Shown piece by piece: positions 1 to 8,506 of a stretch of 20,084 nucleotides of DNA. The notes beneath the pieces were generated by a model, which worked only from the letters and a program-made list of their open reading frames with translations, made no database searches and was not told the DNA's origin. Every line of letters starts with the position of its first letter. The stretch's first letter is position 1. Where the stretch lies: contig CALCEA010000101.1 of assembly GCA_937900675.1 (NCBI GenBank), positions 1-20,084 of the forward strand, read 5' to 3'. The DNA is from an uncultured Chitinophagaceae bacterium (GTDB lineage Bacteria; Bacteroidota; Bacteroidia; Chitinophagales; Chitinophagaceae). The position numbers and the translations under genes were made by a program.

Positions 1-848
1 GCTCTTTCTGTGCTATTCCATTAATGAGAGGGCAGCATGTAAGTAAAACCATCGAGCAATTGGTAGATGAAGCAAAAGGATTAGTGAAGAAAGGGGTGAA
101 AGAGATTATGCTAATTGCACAGGAGCTAACTTATTATGGCTTGGATATTTATAAAGAGCGTGCGCTGCCTAAATTATTACATGCATTAGCAGATGTAGAA
201 GGCATTGAGTGGATTCGTTTACACTATGCTTATCCAAGTAAATTTCCATTAGATATATTAGATGCCATGCGTGAGCGAAGCAATATTTGTAATTATATAG
301 ATATTCCTTTGCAACATGCTAGTAATAATATGCTCAAGGCAATGAGAAGAAATATTACCAGAGAAGAGATGAGTGAGTTGATTAAAGAAATTAGAAATCG
401 TGTTCCTGGTATTGCCATTAGAACTACTTTGATTGCAGGTTTCCCTGGAGAAACATTAGAAGATATTGAAGAATTAAAAGACTTTTTAAAAGAACATCGT
501 TTTGACAGAGTGGGTATATTCACCTATAGCCACGAAGAAAATACTAGTGCGTATGAATTAGTAGATGATGTGCCTGCAGAAGAAAAACAAAGACGCGCTG
601 AAGAGATTATGGAACTGCAGCAAGAAATTAGCTTGGAGATTAATCAAGCTAAAGAGGGTCAGATTTTAAAAGTTTTAGTGGATAAAAAAGAAGCTGGCAG
701 ATATTTGGGCAGAACTGAATTTGATAGTGTAGAAGTAGATAATGAAGTGGTGATTAATACCACAAAACGCTTAAAGCCAGGAGATTTTGTAATGGTTAAA
801 ATAACCAAGGCTTACGATTACGATTTAGAAGGGGAGCTGGTTGATTAA
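1..848 (+). CDS. rimO: Ribosomal protein S12 methylthiotransferase RimO (3' part)
   Basis: This is the C-terminal 281 residues of a radical-SAM methylthiotransferase; the 5' end lies outside the window and the reading frame starts at base 3. RimO adds a methylthio group to the conserved aspartate of ribosomal protein S12 using two iron-sulfur clusters and S-adenosylmethionine. The fragment opens with SFCAIPLMRG, the last cysteine of the CxxxCxxC cluster motif followed by the RimO/MiaB signature; the two bases before it fit another Cys codon, as expected for CSFC. The radical-SAM barrel follows, and the last 65 or so residues look like a TRAM RNA-binding domain. The segment GRTEFDSVEVDNEVVI resembles RimO more than MiaB. 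The ATG at 24 is internal and is not the start. The next gene begins 53 bases downstream with no visible terminator between. Confidence 0.93.
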   Translation, partial: SFCAIPLMRGQHVSKTIEQLVDEAKGLVKKGVKEIMLIAQELTYYGLDIYKERALPKLLHALADVEGIEWIRLHYAYPSKFPLDILDAMRERSNICNYIDIPLQHASNNMLKAMRRNITREEMSELIKEIRNRVPGIAIRTTLIAGFPGETLEDIEELKDFLKEHRFDRVGIFTYSHEENTSAYELVDDVPAEEKQRRAEEIMELQQEISLEINQAKEGQILKVLVDKKEAGRYLGRTEFDSVEVDNEVVINTTKRLKPGDFVMVKITKAYDYDLEGELVD

Positions 849-901
849 TTAAGCATTTTTTTGTATTTTGAGTAGAATAATAACCTCTTAAAATACTTTT
901 T

Positions 902-1816
902 ATGGCTATCGATTGGAAAGGCGTTTTCCCTGCAGTTACCACCAAATTCACTGCTACAGATGAATTAGATCTAGACTTATTTAAGTTAAATATCCAAGCA
1001 CAATTAGATGCAGGTGTACATGGTATTATTTTAGGAGGTACCCTAGGTGAATCTAGTGTTTTAAGTACTCAAGAAAAAGAAGTTTTAGTAAAAACGGCAG
1101 TTGCTCATGTAAATGGTAAAGTGCCAGTGATTATTAATATTGCAGAAGGTAGCACGAGTGTAGCTATTGAGCAGGCTTTGTTTGCAAAAGCATGGGGTGC
1201 AAAAGGATTGATGTTATTGCCTCCAATGCGTTATAAATCTGATCACAGAGAAACGGTACAATACTTTAAAGATATAGCGGCAAGTACCGATTTGCCTATT
1301 ATGATTTACAATAATCCAGTTGATTATAAAATTGAAGTAACCATTGAAATGTTTAAAGAGTTGGTTGATGTGAAAAACATTCAAGCGGTGAAAGAATCCA
1401 CAAGAGATGTTTCCAATGTAACCAGAATGCGCAATGCTTTTGGAGATAGATTCAAAATTTTATGTGGAGTAGATACATTGGCTTTAGAAGAATTATTATT
1501 AGGTGCTGACGGTTGGGTAGCAGGATTGGTTTGTGCATTCCCTAAAGAAACCATTGCTGTGTATAGATTAGCCTTAGCAGGTAATATTGCAGAAGCTACT
1601 AAAATTTACAGATGGTTTATGCCATTATTAGAATTAGATATTCATCCTAAATTGGTTCAATACATTAAATTGGCTGAGGCAAAATGTGGCATTGGATCTG
1701 AATTAGTAAGAAGACCAAGATTAGTATTGGAGGGAGAAGAAAGAAAACGCATTGAAGCCATTATTGATTTAGGAATTAAAAACAGACCTACACTTCCAGA
1801 ATTTCATACTTTATAA
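902..1816 (+). CDS. DapA-family 1-pyrroline-4-hydroxy-2-carboxylate deaminase (probable)
   Basis: This 304-residue protein belongs to the dihydrodipicolinate synthase/N-acetylneuraminate lyase class I aldolase family. Visible marks are the GGTLGES loop (45-51), the catalytic tyrosine in IMIYNNP (Y136) and the Schiff-base lysine in AVKES (K164). By family alone it could be a DapA, but the next gene is a semialdehyde dehydrogenase, and a 4-hydroxyproline epimerase and an FAD oxidase lie nearby. In that setting the family member removes water and ammonia from 1-pyrroline-4-hydroxy-2-carboxylate to give 2-oxoglutarate semialdehyde in the cytoplasm. The assignment to this step is inferred from context. 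Only 2 bases separate it from the dehydrogenase gene, so the two are cotranscribed. I see no perfect TAnnTTTG element in the 53-base gap upstream. Confidence 0.85.
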   Translation: MAIDWKGVFPAVTTKFTATDELDLDLFKLNIQAQLDAGVHGIILGGTLGESSVLSTQEKEVLVKTAVAHVNGKVPVIINIAEGSTSVAIEQALFAKAWGAKGLMLLPPMRYKSDHRETVQYFKDIAASTDLPIMIYNNPVDYKIEVTIEMFKELVDVKNIQAVKESTRDVSNVTRMRNAFGDRFKILCGVDTLALEELLLGADGWVAGLVCAFPKETIAVYRLALAGNIAEATKIYRWFMPLLELDIHPKLVQYIKLAEAKCGIGSELVRRPRLVLEGEERKRIEAIIDLGIKNRPTLPEFHTL

Positions 1817-1818
1817 CT

Positions 1819-3288
1819 ATGTCTTTAGCAACGATCACTAAAAATGCTCAAGCAGCATTTGAACAATATATCTCTTTTACCAATCAACAAAGAGCTGCTT
1901 TCTTGGAAGCTATTGCAACCAATATTGAAGCTCTAGGAGATGCATTAATCGACACAGTTAGTCAAGAAACGCACTTGCCTGCTGCAAGATTACAAGGTGA
2001 AAGAGGTCGTACCTGTTATCAGTTGCGCATGTATGCGGCTATGTTATTAAAAGGAGATTATGTAGATGCAACAATAGAGACTGCAGTGCCATCCAAAACT
2101 CCTCCAAAGCCAGATATTAGAAGTATGTTTCAGCCAATGGGGCCGGTGGTGGTATTTGGAGCAAGTAATTTTCCATTTGCTTATTCTACTGCAGGTGGTG
2201 ATACAGCTAGTGCTTTAGCTGTGGGGTGTCCTGTGATTGTGAAAGCACATCCTGCCCATATTAAAACTTCCACTTTAGTAGCATCTACAATTCAAAAAGC
2301 AATAGCAGATTATAAGATGCCACAATATGTATTTCAGCATGTATCTGCTGCTGAAATTTCTATGAATGAAATAGATTTAGGTAAAGCATTAGTTCAAGAT
2401 GAAGCCATTTCAGCAATTGGGTTTACTGGTTCAAGAAATGGGGGCAGAGCATTATTGGATTATGCTACAGCAAGAAAAAATCCTATCCCTGTTTTTGCTG
2501 AAATGGGTAGTGTGAATCCAGTAATTTTATTAGAAGATATAATTGCTACTCAAGCAGAAAGTATTGCAACACAATATGCAGGTTCTATTACTTTGGGCGT
2601 TGGACAGTTTTGTACCAATCCGGGTATCTTAATAGGTATACAATCAAAGGCATTAAACGATTTTGCACATCATTTAGCCAATGCGATGAAAGCCTATACG
2701 CCAGCAAGTATGTTACATGCCGGTATTCAGGCAGCCTATTTAAAAAATAGTACAGCAGCCATGGAACAAAAGGGTGTTTGTCTATATACAGATAAAAATC
2801 CTGATGCAGAAAATGCTTATCCAGTCTTAGCAACTGTAGATGGCGCAAGCTTCTTAGCGAATCCATTGTTATCTGAAGAAGTATTTGGTCCATATAGTAT
2901 TTTGGTACAGTGTAAAGACATGAATGAACTTAAAACAGTCTGGACTTCATTACATGGTCAAATTACCACTACCATAATGGGCACTGATAAAGATCTGCAG
3001 GACAATAAATCATTATTAGATAAAGCTTTTTTACATGCTGGCAGGGTAGTAATTAATGGAGTACCTACTGGTGTGGAAGTATGCGATAGTATGGTGCATG
3101 GAGGTCCTTATCCTGCAAGTACGGATAGTAGATTTACTGCAGTAGGTGTTAAAGCAGTAAAGAGATGGTTAAGACCAGTGTCTTATCAAAATTGGCCTGA
3201 TCAATTATTGCCTGAAGCTCTGCAAAATGCCAATCCATTAAAAATTTGGAGATCTATTGATGGGCAGTTGTCAAAGGATGCTTTGTAG
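1819..3288 (+). CDS. 2,5-dioxovalerate (2-oxoglutarate semialdehyde) dehydrogenase
   Basis: This 489-residue aldehyde dehydrogenase would oxidise 2-oxoglutarate semialdehyde to 2-oxoglutarate, the last step of hydroxyproline breakdown. The catalytic residues are visible: N117 in ASNFPF, the general base E228 in FAEMGSVNP, and the nucleophile C265 in GQFCTNPG. The cofactor-loop motif GFTGSRNGG lies at 201-209. The context SNFPFAYSTAGGD and the GQFCTNPG cysteine motif fit the NADP-type semialdehyde dehydrogenase subgroup (often called KGSADH) rather than betaine or succinate-semialdehyde enzymes. Cofactor and substrate are inferred. The gene sits 2 bases behind the deaminase, and its last 35 bases overlap the 3' end of the opposing hydroxylase gene. 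Confidence 0.88.
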   Translation: MSLATITKNAQAAFEQYISFTNQQRAAFLEAIATNIEALGDALIDTVSQETHLPAARLQGERGRTCYQLRMYAAMLLKGDYVDATIETAVPSKTPPKPDIRSMFQPMGPVVVFGASNFPFAYSTAGGDTASALAVGCPVIVKAHPAHIKTSTLVASTIQKAIADYKMPQYVFQHVSAAEISMNEIDLGKALVQDEAISAIGFTGSRNGGRALLDYATARKNPIPVFAEMGSVNPVILLEDIIATQAESIATQYAGSITLGVGQFCTNPGILIGIQSKALNDFAHHLANAMKAYTPASMLHAGIQAAYLKNSTAAMEQKGVCLYTDKNPDAENAYPVLATVDGASFLANPLLSEEVFGPYSILVQCKDMNELKTVWTSLHGQITTTIMGTDKDLQDNKSLLDKAFLHAGRVVINGVPTGVEVCDSMVHGGPYPASTDSRFTAVGVKAVKRWLRPVSYQNWPDQLLPEALQNANPLKIWRSIDGQLSKDAL

Positions 3289-4525
3289 TTGGTTGTATTG
3301 AATAAGCTGTCACCACTGCCGCACAAATAATAAAGTATGCCATTAATATATAGCTACTCATTGGCCATACATTTTCTAGTCCAAACCATCCACCAAAATA
3401 TATAATGCCTCCAACGCAAATGGCGTTTTTGATGATTTCAAAAATATAGGCTAAAGGATTTCTGTCCATAAATTCTGTAAGTATATATACCTGCGCAAAA
3501 ATGAAAGCGCCGTAAATAAAAATATTACTGTGTCCAATGCTTGCTACATTGCCAAACAAATAACTTACTAATAAAAGCAAGCTAAATAACTGAAACCATA
3601 AAAATACTTGCATTCCCTTTGGCGCTTCTGTATCATATTTTTCAAAATGATATACATCTTTTATTTTTTCTACAGGATATGCTGCTTCTACATCGGCTGG
3701 TCTCCATCCTAATGGCTTAAACCAAATTGTGAATTTGGCTTTCCAATCTTTGGTCCTCCATGCATCTTTTATTAATAACCACATATGCATGAAATTGATT
3801 TTAATAGGGTTCCAAGTCTTAACTGGTCTAGTAACACCATATACACATGGGGTGTCTTTTAATTCTTCTTGATAAGTGCCAAACCAACGATCCCAAAAAA
3901 TAAATACCTGTCCAAAATTCTTATCCAAATAAATAGGATTAATAGCATGATGCACTCTATGATGAGATGGAGTTACAATAATATTCTCCAACAAGCCCAT
4001 TCTATCAATATGTCTTGTATGATACCAGAATTGTGCAAATAAATGAAGCGGTGCAACAATGGCAATTACTTTTGAAGGAACACCTAATAAAGCTGCAGGT
4101 AGAAGCAATAATGTATAAATTCTTACAAACACTGAAATGCTTTGTCTTAATGCACAAGCCAAATTAAACTCTTCACTACTATGATGTACTATATGGTTGT
4201 TCCAGAAAAAATTTACACTATGCGCTAAACGGTGTACCCAATATCCTGAGAAGTCTAAGGCAATAAATGCAATTACATATAATAACCCACTACTTTGAAT
4301 ATGATAAATAGCAATATGTTGAACCAGCCACTCATAACTGATTATAGCAATACTCAGTCCTAAAACATCTTTGGTACTATTGGTGACCCCTGAACTTAAA
4401 CTTGAGATCATATCTAATGTTCTTACTGTTTCAAACCCCTTTTTCCATCCATACCATTTTTCAAAAAGCACGAAGGCCAAGAAAAGGGGCATTGCTATAA
4501 TGAGTATCTTACCGTAGGTTTCCAT
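3254..4525 (-). CDS. Sterol desaturase/fatty acid hydroxylase family membrane protein, alkylglycerol monooxygenase-like
   Basis: This 423-residue integral membrane protein has the eight-histidine di-iron pattern of the fatty acid hydroxylase superfamily: HRLAH (98-102), HIVHH (111-115) and HHRVHH (188-193), plus H169 and H172. Hydrophobic segments lie near 5-22, 54-72 and 80-95, with more in the second half. After the histidine core comes WDRWFGTYQEE, a YGVTRPV segment, a KPLGWRP segment and a C-terminal block of about four hydrophobic stretches (roughly 308-410). That layout resembles animal TMEM195/alkylglycerol monooxygenase, which cleaves ether lipids with tetrahydrobiopterin, more than short sterol desaturases. 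The substrate here is unknown. The gene sits divergently inside the hydroxyproline locus and overlaps the dehydrogenase gene by 35 bases. It has its own promoter-like element at 4551-4558. Confidence 0.85.
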   Translation of the reverse strand: METYGKILIIAMPLFLAFVLFEKWYGWKKGFETVRTLDMISSLSSGVTNSTKDVLGLSIAIISYEWLVQHIAIYHIQSSGLLYVIAFIALDFSGYWVHRLAHSVNFFWNNHIVHHSSEEFNLACALRQSISVFVRIYTLLLLPAALLGVPSKVIAIVAPLHLFAQFWYHTRHIDRMGLLENIIVTPSHHRVHHAINPIYLDKNFGQVFIFWDRWFGTYQEELKDTPCVYGVTRPVKTWNPIKINFMHMWLLIKDAWRTKDWKAKFTIWFKPLGWRPADVEAAYPVEKIKDVYHFEKYDTEAPKGMQVFLWFQLFSLLLLVSYLFGNVASIGHSNIFIYGAFIFAQVYILTEFMDRNPLAYIFEIIKNAICVGGIIYFGGWFGLENVWPMSSYILMAYFIICAAVVTAYSIQPTTKHPLTTAHQ

Positions 4526-4550
4526 AAAAAAGTTTTAAGAAAGCAATTAA

Positions 4551-4578
4551 CAAATGTATTAATTTTAGTCTATGGCAA
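4551..4578 (-). promoter_or_regulatory. Bacteroidota-type promoter for the AGMO-like gene
   Basis: On the - strand, bases 4558-4551 read TACATTTG, a perfect match to the Bacteroidota -7 element TAnnTTTG. A TTG at 4578-4576 lies 17 bases upstream, with a second TTG 20 bases upstream (4581-4579), both within the usual spacing to the -33 box. Transcription would start near 4545, leaving a leader of about 20 bases before the ATG at 4525. The -33 box lies within the first codons of the divergent epimerase gene. Found by eye only. Confidence 0.55.
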
Positions 4579-5624
4579 CAACTAATCCTATTAATACCCC
4601 AGGTTTCGGAAACTACCAATTAAGGGGCTCAATTTTTGAGTGTATTGATGCACATACTTGTGGTAACCCTGTGAGAGTTGTAGTTAATGGTGGCCCTGCA
4701 TTAGAGGGTAATAATATGAGTGAGAAAAGGCAACATTTTTTGCGTGAATATGATTGGATAAGAGAAGGTTTAATGTTTGAGCCTCGTGGACATGATATGA
4801 TGAGCGGAAGCATTTTATATCCTCCTCATGATCCCGAAAATGATGTGGCTGTATTATTTATTGAAACCAGTGGTTGTCTGCCGATGTGTGGGCATGGGAC
4901 CATCGGTACAATTACGGTGGCTATTGAAGCTGGCTTAATTCAACCAAAAGTTTCTGGTAAAGTAAGAATGGAAGCACCAGCCGGTTTAGTGAATATAGAT
5001 TATACAATGGAAGGGGATAAAGTAAAATCTGTAAAAATAACTAATGTGGCTTCTTATTTAGCAGCAGAAAATTTACAAGTGGAATGTCCCGACCTTGGTT
5101 TATTAAATATTGATGTTTGTTATGGCGGGAACTATTATGCTATTGTAGAAGTACAAGATCATTTCAAAGGTATTGAACATTATACCGCAGGTCAATTAAT
5201 TGCATGGAGCGGGGAGTTGAGAAAGCGAATCAACCAAGCGCATTCCTTTGTGCACCCATTGGATCCTACCATTAATGGCTGCTCGCATATATTGTGGACG
5301 GGTAAAGTCCTAGATGAATCCAATACAGCCCGTAATGCCGTTTTTTATGGAGACAAAGCCATTGATAGATCGCCATGTGGAACGGGTACTTCTGCAAGAT
5401 TGGCGCATTGGTTTGCCAAGGGTAAATTAAAGCAGGGAGAGCCCTTTAAACACGAAAGTATCATTGGGTCTGTTTTTATTGGTAAAGTTGAGCAGGTAAC
5501 CGAATTAGGGGGGCATCAAGCCATTATACCATCTATTGAAGGTTGGGCTAAGATTTATGGATTTAATACCATATCCATCAATCCTAAAGACGATCCATAT
5601 GCCAAAGGATTCCAAGTGGTTTAA
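4572..5624 (+). CDS. 4-hydroxyproline 2-epimerase (proline racemase family)
   Basis: This 350-residue proline racemase family enzyme would interconvert trans-4-hydroxy-L-proline and cis-4-hydroxy-D-proline without a cofactor. Both catalytic cysteines are present: C106 in MCGHGTIG and C269 in DRSPCGTGTSA. Having both argues for an epimerase or racemase; trans-3-hydroxyproline dehydratases in this family have threonine at the second site. The neighbouring FAD amine oxidase, DapA-family deaminase and semialdehyde dehydrogenase complete the pathway and favour hydroxyproline over proline as substrate. It starts 46 bases from the divergent AGMO-like gene and is followed after 27 bases by the FAD enzyme, so those two are probably cotranscribed. 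Only a 7-of-8 match to the -7 element (TAATTTTA at 4560-4567) is visible upstream. Confidence 0.9.
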   Translation: MATTNPINTPGFGNYQLRGSIFECIDAHTCGNPVRVVVNGGPALEGNNMSEKRQHFLREYDWIREGLMFEPRGHDMMSGSILYPPHDPENDVAVLFIETSGCLPMCGHGTIGTITVAIEAGLIQPKVSGKVRMEAPAGLVNIDYTMEGDKVKSVKITNVASYLAAENLQVECPDLGLLNIDVCYGGNYYAIVEVQDHFKGIEHYTAGQLIAWSGELRKRINQAHSFVHPLDPTINGCSHILWTGKVLDESNTARNAVFYGDKAIDRSPCGTGTSARLAHWFAKGKLKQGEPFKHESIIGSVFIGKVEQVTELGGHQAIIPSIEGWAKIYGFNTISINPKDDPYAKGFQVV

Positions 5625-5651
5625 TGTATATTTGCAATCTAGATTCAGCTT

Positions 5652-6905
5652 ATGGAAGTAGTTATAATTGGTGGGGGTATTAATGGATTAAGTAGCGCTT
5701 ATTTTTTACAAGAAGCCGGTCATCAAGTAACTATTATTGACCAAACCGATATTACTACTAATTGCTCTTATGGAAATGCAGGATATGTTTGTCCATCTCA
5801 TTTTGTTCCTTTAGCTACTCCAGGAATTGTTCAACAGGGTTTAAAATGGATGTTGAATTCCAAAAGCCCTTTTTATATTCAACCAAGATTAAGTAAGAGT
5901 TTAATTGACTGGGGTTGGAAATTCATGCAATCTGCTACAGAAGAAAAAGTAGAAGCTGCAGCCATTCCATTAAGAGACTATGCTTTGTTTAGTCAACAAT
6001 TGTATTTGGATTGGACTAAACTTCCTCAATTTAATTTCGCATATGAACATAAAGGTTTGTTGGAAATATTTCAAACAAATGAAATTGCAGAGCATGCACA
6101 TCATACAGTAGAAAAAGCCAATCAGTTAGGGCTCAATGGAACCAAGATGATCACTAAGGCAGAATTAGATGCCATGGAGCCTGCACATCAAATCAATGCA
6201 ATCGGTGCCATCTATTTTGCATGTGATGCCCATTTGTATCCAAAGAAAATGATGGAGCAATTAATTGCCCATTTAAAAAATAAAGGAGTTCGTTTTGCTT
6301 TGAAAGAAACGGTGGTTGATTTTGAAAAGAAGCAAAATGCCATTTCCAAAGTGATCACCAATAAGAATGCATACGATGCTGATACGGTGGTTTTAGCTTC
6401 AGGTGCTTGGAGTAGAGAACTAGCAGAGAAATTAGACATCAATATTCCTTTGGTCGGCGGAAGAGGTTATTCTATCACATTAGAAGATTCGCCATACATG
6501 ACCAATCATCCTGCGGTATTGGTGGAAGGTAGAATTGCACTCACACCAATGGATGGTAATAAAATGCGATTTGGTGGAACTATGGAAATTACTTCTACCA
6601 ATACACCGCCTAAAATAAATAGAGTAAAAGGCATTATAGAATCGGTGAAAAGATATTTTCCTGAATTTGATATTCCTTTACCAGCCATTGAAGATGTTTG
6701 GTATGGTTATAGACCATGCTCTGCAGATGGTCTACCTTATGTAGGCAGAACCAACAAGTGTAAAAACTTAATCATGGCAACAGGCCATGCGATGGTGGGC
6801 ATGAGTTTGGGTGCGGCTACCGGAAAAATTGTAGCAGAGATTGTTGAAGAGCAAAAGCCTAGTATAGATATAGCTATTTATCATCCTGAAAGATTCGACG
6901 CTTAA
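5652..6905 (+). CDS. FAD-dependent D-hydroxyproline dehydrogenase (DadA-like)
   Basis: This 417-residue single-chain FAD amine oxidoreductase belongs to the DadA/D-amino-acid dehydrogenase group. The N-terminus carries the Rossmann dinucleotide motif GGGING (G7, G9, G12), ending in an acidic residue (VTIID, D30) that binds the ribose. The C-terminal part has PCSADGLPYVG and ATGHAMVGMSLG, which close the FAD site in this family. By context it oxidises cis-4-hydroxy-D-proline to 1-pyrroline-4-hydroxy-2-carboxylate, handing the product to the deaminase at 902. Whether electrons go to the respiratory chain, as in DadA, or to oxygen cannot be read from the sequence. A general D-amino acid dehydrogenase is the alternative. 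Its stop codon shares one base with the ATG of bshC (TAATG). Confidence 0.87.
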   Translation: MEVVIIGGGINGLSSAYFLQEAGHQVTIIDQTDITTNCSYGNAGYVCPSHFVPLATPGIVQQGLKWMLNSKSPFYIQPRLSKSLIDWGWKFMQSATEEKVEAAAIPLRDYALFSQQLYLDWTKLPQFNFAYEHKGLLEIFQTNEIAEHAHHTVEKANQLGLNGTKMITKAELDAMEPAHQINAIGAIYFACDAHLYPKKMMEQLIAHLKNKGVRFALKETVVDFEKKQNAISKVITNKNAYDADTVVLASGAWSRELAEKLDINIPLVGGRGYSITLEDSPYMTNHPAVLVEGRIALTPMDGNKMRFGGTMEITSTNTPPKINRVKGIIESVKRYFPEFDIPLPAIEDVWYGYRPCSADGLPYVGRTNKCKNLIMATGHAMVGMSLGAATGKIVAEIVEEQKPSIDIAIYHPERFDA

Positions 6906-8506
6906 TGAAATTCAATGCCACATTTATGGATTACCAATTTACGGGTTTGTTTTCAAGCCTAGTAAAGGATTATATCCAAGACAAAGGCAGTGCAAGATCT
7001 TTCGTTGCATATGCACCAACATATGATGGTGTAAGCAAAGCAATAGCAGAAAGAAAAAAATATCCCACTAATCGAAAAGTACTAGTGGAGGTATTGCAAA
7101 AACAATATCAACAGTTACCCGCCAGCACAAGCGTAAAAGAGAATATTCAATTACTGCAAACTGATGATACTTTTGTTGTAACTACTGCACATCAGCCTAA
7201 TATATTTACAGGTCCATTGTATTTCTTTTATAAAATTATTCATGCTATTCAATTGGCTGCTGATTTAAAAAAGCAGTTTCCGGAAAACAATTTTGTTCCT
7301 GTGTATTATATGGGTTCAGAAGACGCTGATATTGAAGAAGTGGGCAGCTTTGTTTTGGGCGGAACTACTTATCAGTGGAATACTAAACAAAAAGGCGCTG
7401 TAGGCAGAATGAAAGTAGATGATGCATTGATTGCGTTATTGAAAAACATGGAGGGATATTGGTCTGTGAAGCCTAATGGAAAAGAAGCATTAGCTATATT
7501 ACAAAAAGCTTATCAAAAAGGTAAGACCATTGCAGAAGCTACTATTGAACTGGTAAATGCATTTTTTGGGGAGTATGGTTTGATTGTGGTTCAACCAGAT
7601 GATGCTTCATTAAAATCGCTTTTTGTAGATACTATGAAGTTGGAATTATTGACAGGTTTTTCTCATAAAGCAATACAACCAACTTTACAAGCTTTGACAG
7701 CCAGCTATCATGTTCAATCAGAGGGTAGGGCTTTAAATTTATTTTATTTAAAAGATGATATCAGGGCAAGAATTGAAAAACCAGACAATCAATATCTTGT
7801 AGCAGATACTGACATTCGATTTACTGAAGAAGAAATATTGAACGAACTCCAACTTCATCCAGAAAGATTTAGCCCTAATGTTATTTTAAGAGGAGTTTTT
7901 CAAGAAACCATTTTACCAGGAGTGGTGTTTATTGGTGGAGGAGGAGAGTTGGCTTATTGGATGGAATTAAAAAATGTTTTTGCAGAAGCTAAGGTTCATA
8001 TGCCAGTATTGCAATTAAGAAATTCTTTCTTGTTTATGAGAGCAAAGCAAATACAACAATGGACTGAATTAGGCTTGACAAAAGAAGATTTATTTAAGCC
8101 GGTATTGGATATTGAAGTTGCTTTTGTAAAAAAGCAATCTGGTGAATTATTAAGTTTGGAAGCAGAACTAAAATCATTAGAACAAGTTTACGATCAGATT
8201 CAAAAAAGAGTTAAATCAATTGACTCAACACTAGGGGCACATACCAATAATTTAGCACATCAGTCTACTAAGAAACTATTGGAATTAGAAAAGAAAATGA
8301 TTCGTGCAGAAAGAAGAAAGCAGGCGGTTGCTATTGAAAGAATTCATGCTATAAAGCATTCTTTGTTTCCAAATAATGGATTACAAGAAAGAGTGGAGAA
8401 TATCTCAGAATGGATGGGCGATTATGGACAAGACTGGTTAGACGCTGTAATTCAATCATCTCCTACGATGCAACAACAATTTACTATTGTTGATCAAATT
8501 GATTAG
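6905..8506 (+). CDS. bshC: Bacillithiol biosynthesis cysteine-adding enzyme BshC
   Basis: This 533-residue protein matches the BshC family, the putative ligase adding cysteine to glucosaminyl-malate in the last step of bacillithiol synthesis. Family signatures are HQPNIFTGPLYFFYK (96-110) and PVYYMGSEDADIEEV (132-146), the nucleotidyltransferase-like core. A charged helical stretch near 410-480 probably forms the family's coiled coil. The length is normal for BshC. bshA and bshB are not in the window. The start ATG overlaps the stop of the FAD dehydrogenase by one base, which suggests translational re-initiation, so bshC would follow the hydroxyproline genes' expression unless it has an internal promoter. 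The 3' end overlaps purE, on the other strand, by 23 bases. Confidence 0.92.
   Translation: MKFNATFMDYQFTGLFSSLVKDYIQDKGSARSFVAYAPTYDGVSKAIAERKKYPTNRKVLVEVLQKQYQQLPASTSVKENIQLLQTDDTFVVTTAHQPNIFTGPLYFFYKIIHAIQLAADLKKQFPENNFVPVYYMGSEDADIEEVGSFVLGGTTYQWNTKQKGAVGRMKVDDALIALLKNMEGYWSVKPNGKEALAILQKAYQKGKTIAEATIELVNAFFGEYGLIVVQPDDASLKSLFVDTMKLELLTGFSHKAIQPTLQALTASYHVQSEGRALNLFYLKDDIRARIEKPDNQYLVADTDIRFTEEEILNELQLHPERFSPNVILRGVFQETILPGVVFIGGGGELAYWMELKNVFAEAKVHMPVLQLRNSFLFMRAKQIQQWTELGLTKEDLFKPVLDIEVAFVKKQSGELLSLEAELKSLEQVYDQIQKRVKSIDSTLGAHTNNLAHQSTKKLLELEKKMIRAERRKQAVAIERIHAIKHSLFPNNGLQERVENISEWMGDYGQDWLDAVIQSSPTMQQQFTIVDQID

Noticed and set aside
849..901. Promoter or terminator between rimO and the deaminase gene
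   Set aside because: There is a T-run but no stem, and only imperfect -7 matches (such as TACTTTTT abutting the ATG), so neither call is supported.
2588..2893. A 101-codon open frame opposite the semialdehyde dehydrogenase gene
   Set aside because: It lies wholly within a gene with intact catalytic motifs, has no recognisable domain, and is expected by chance in AT-rich coding DNA.
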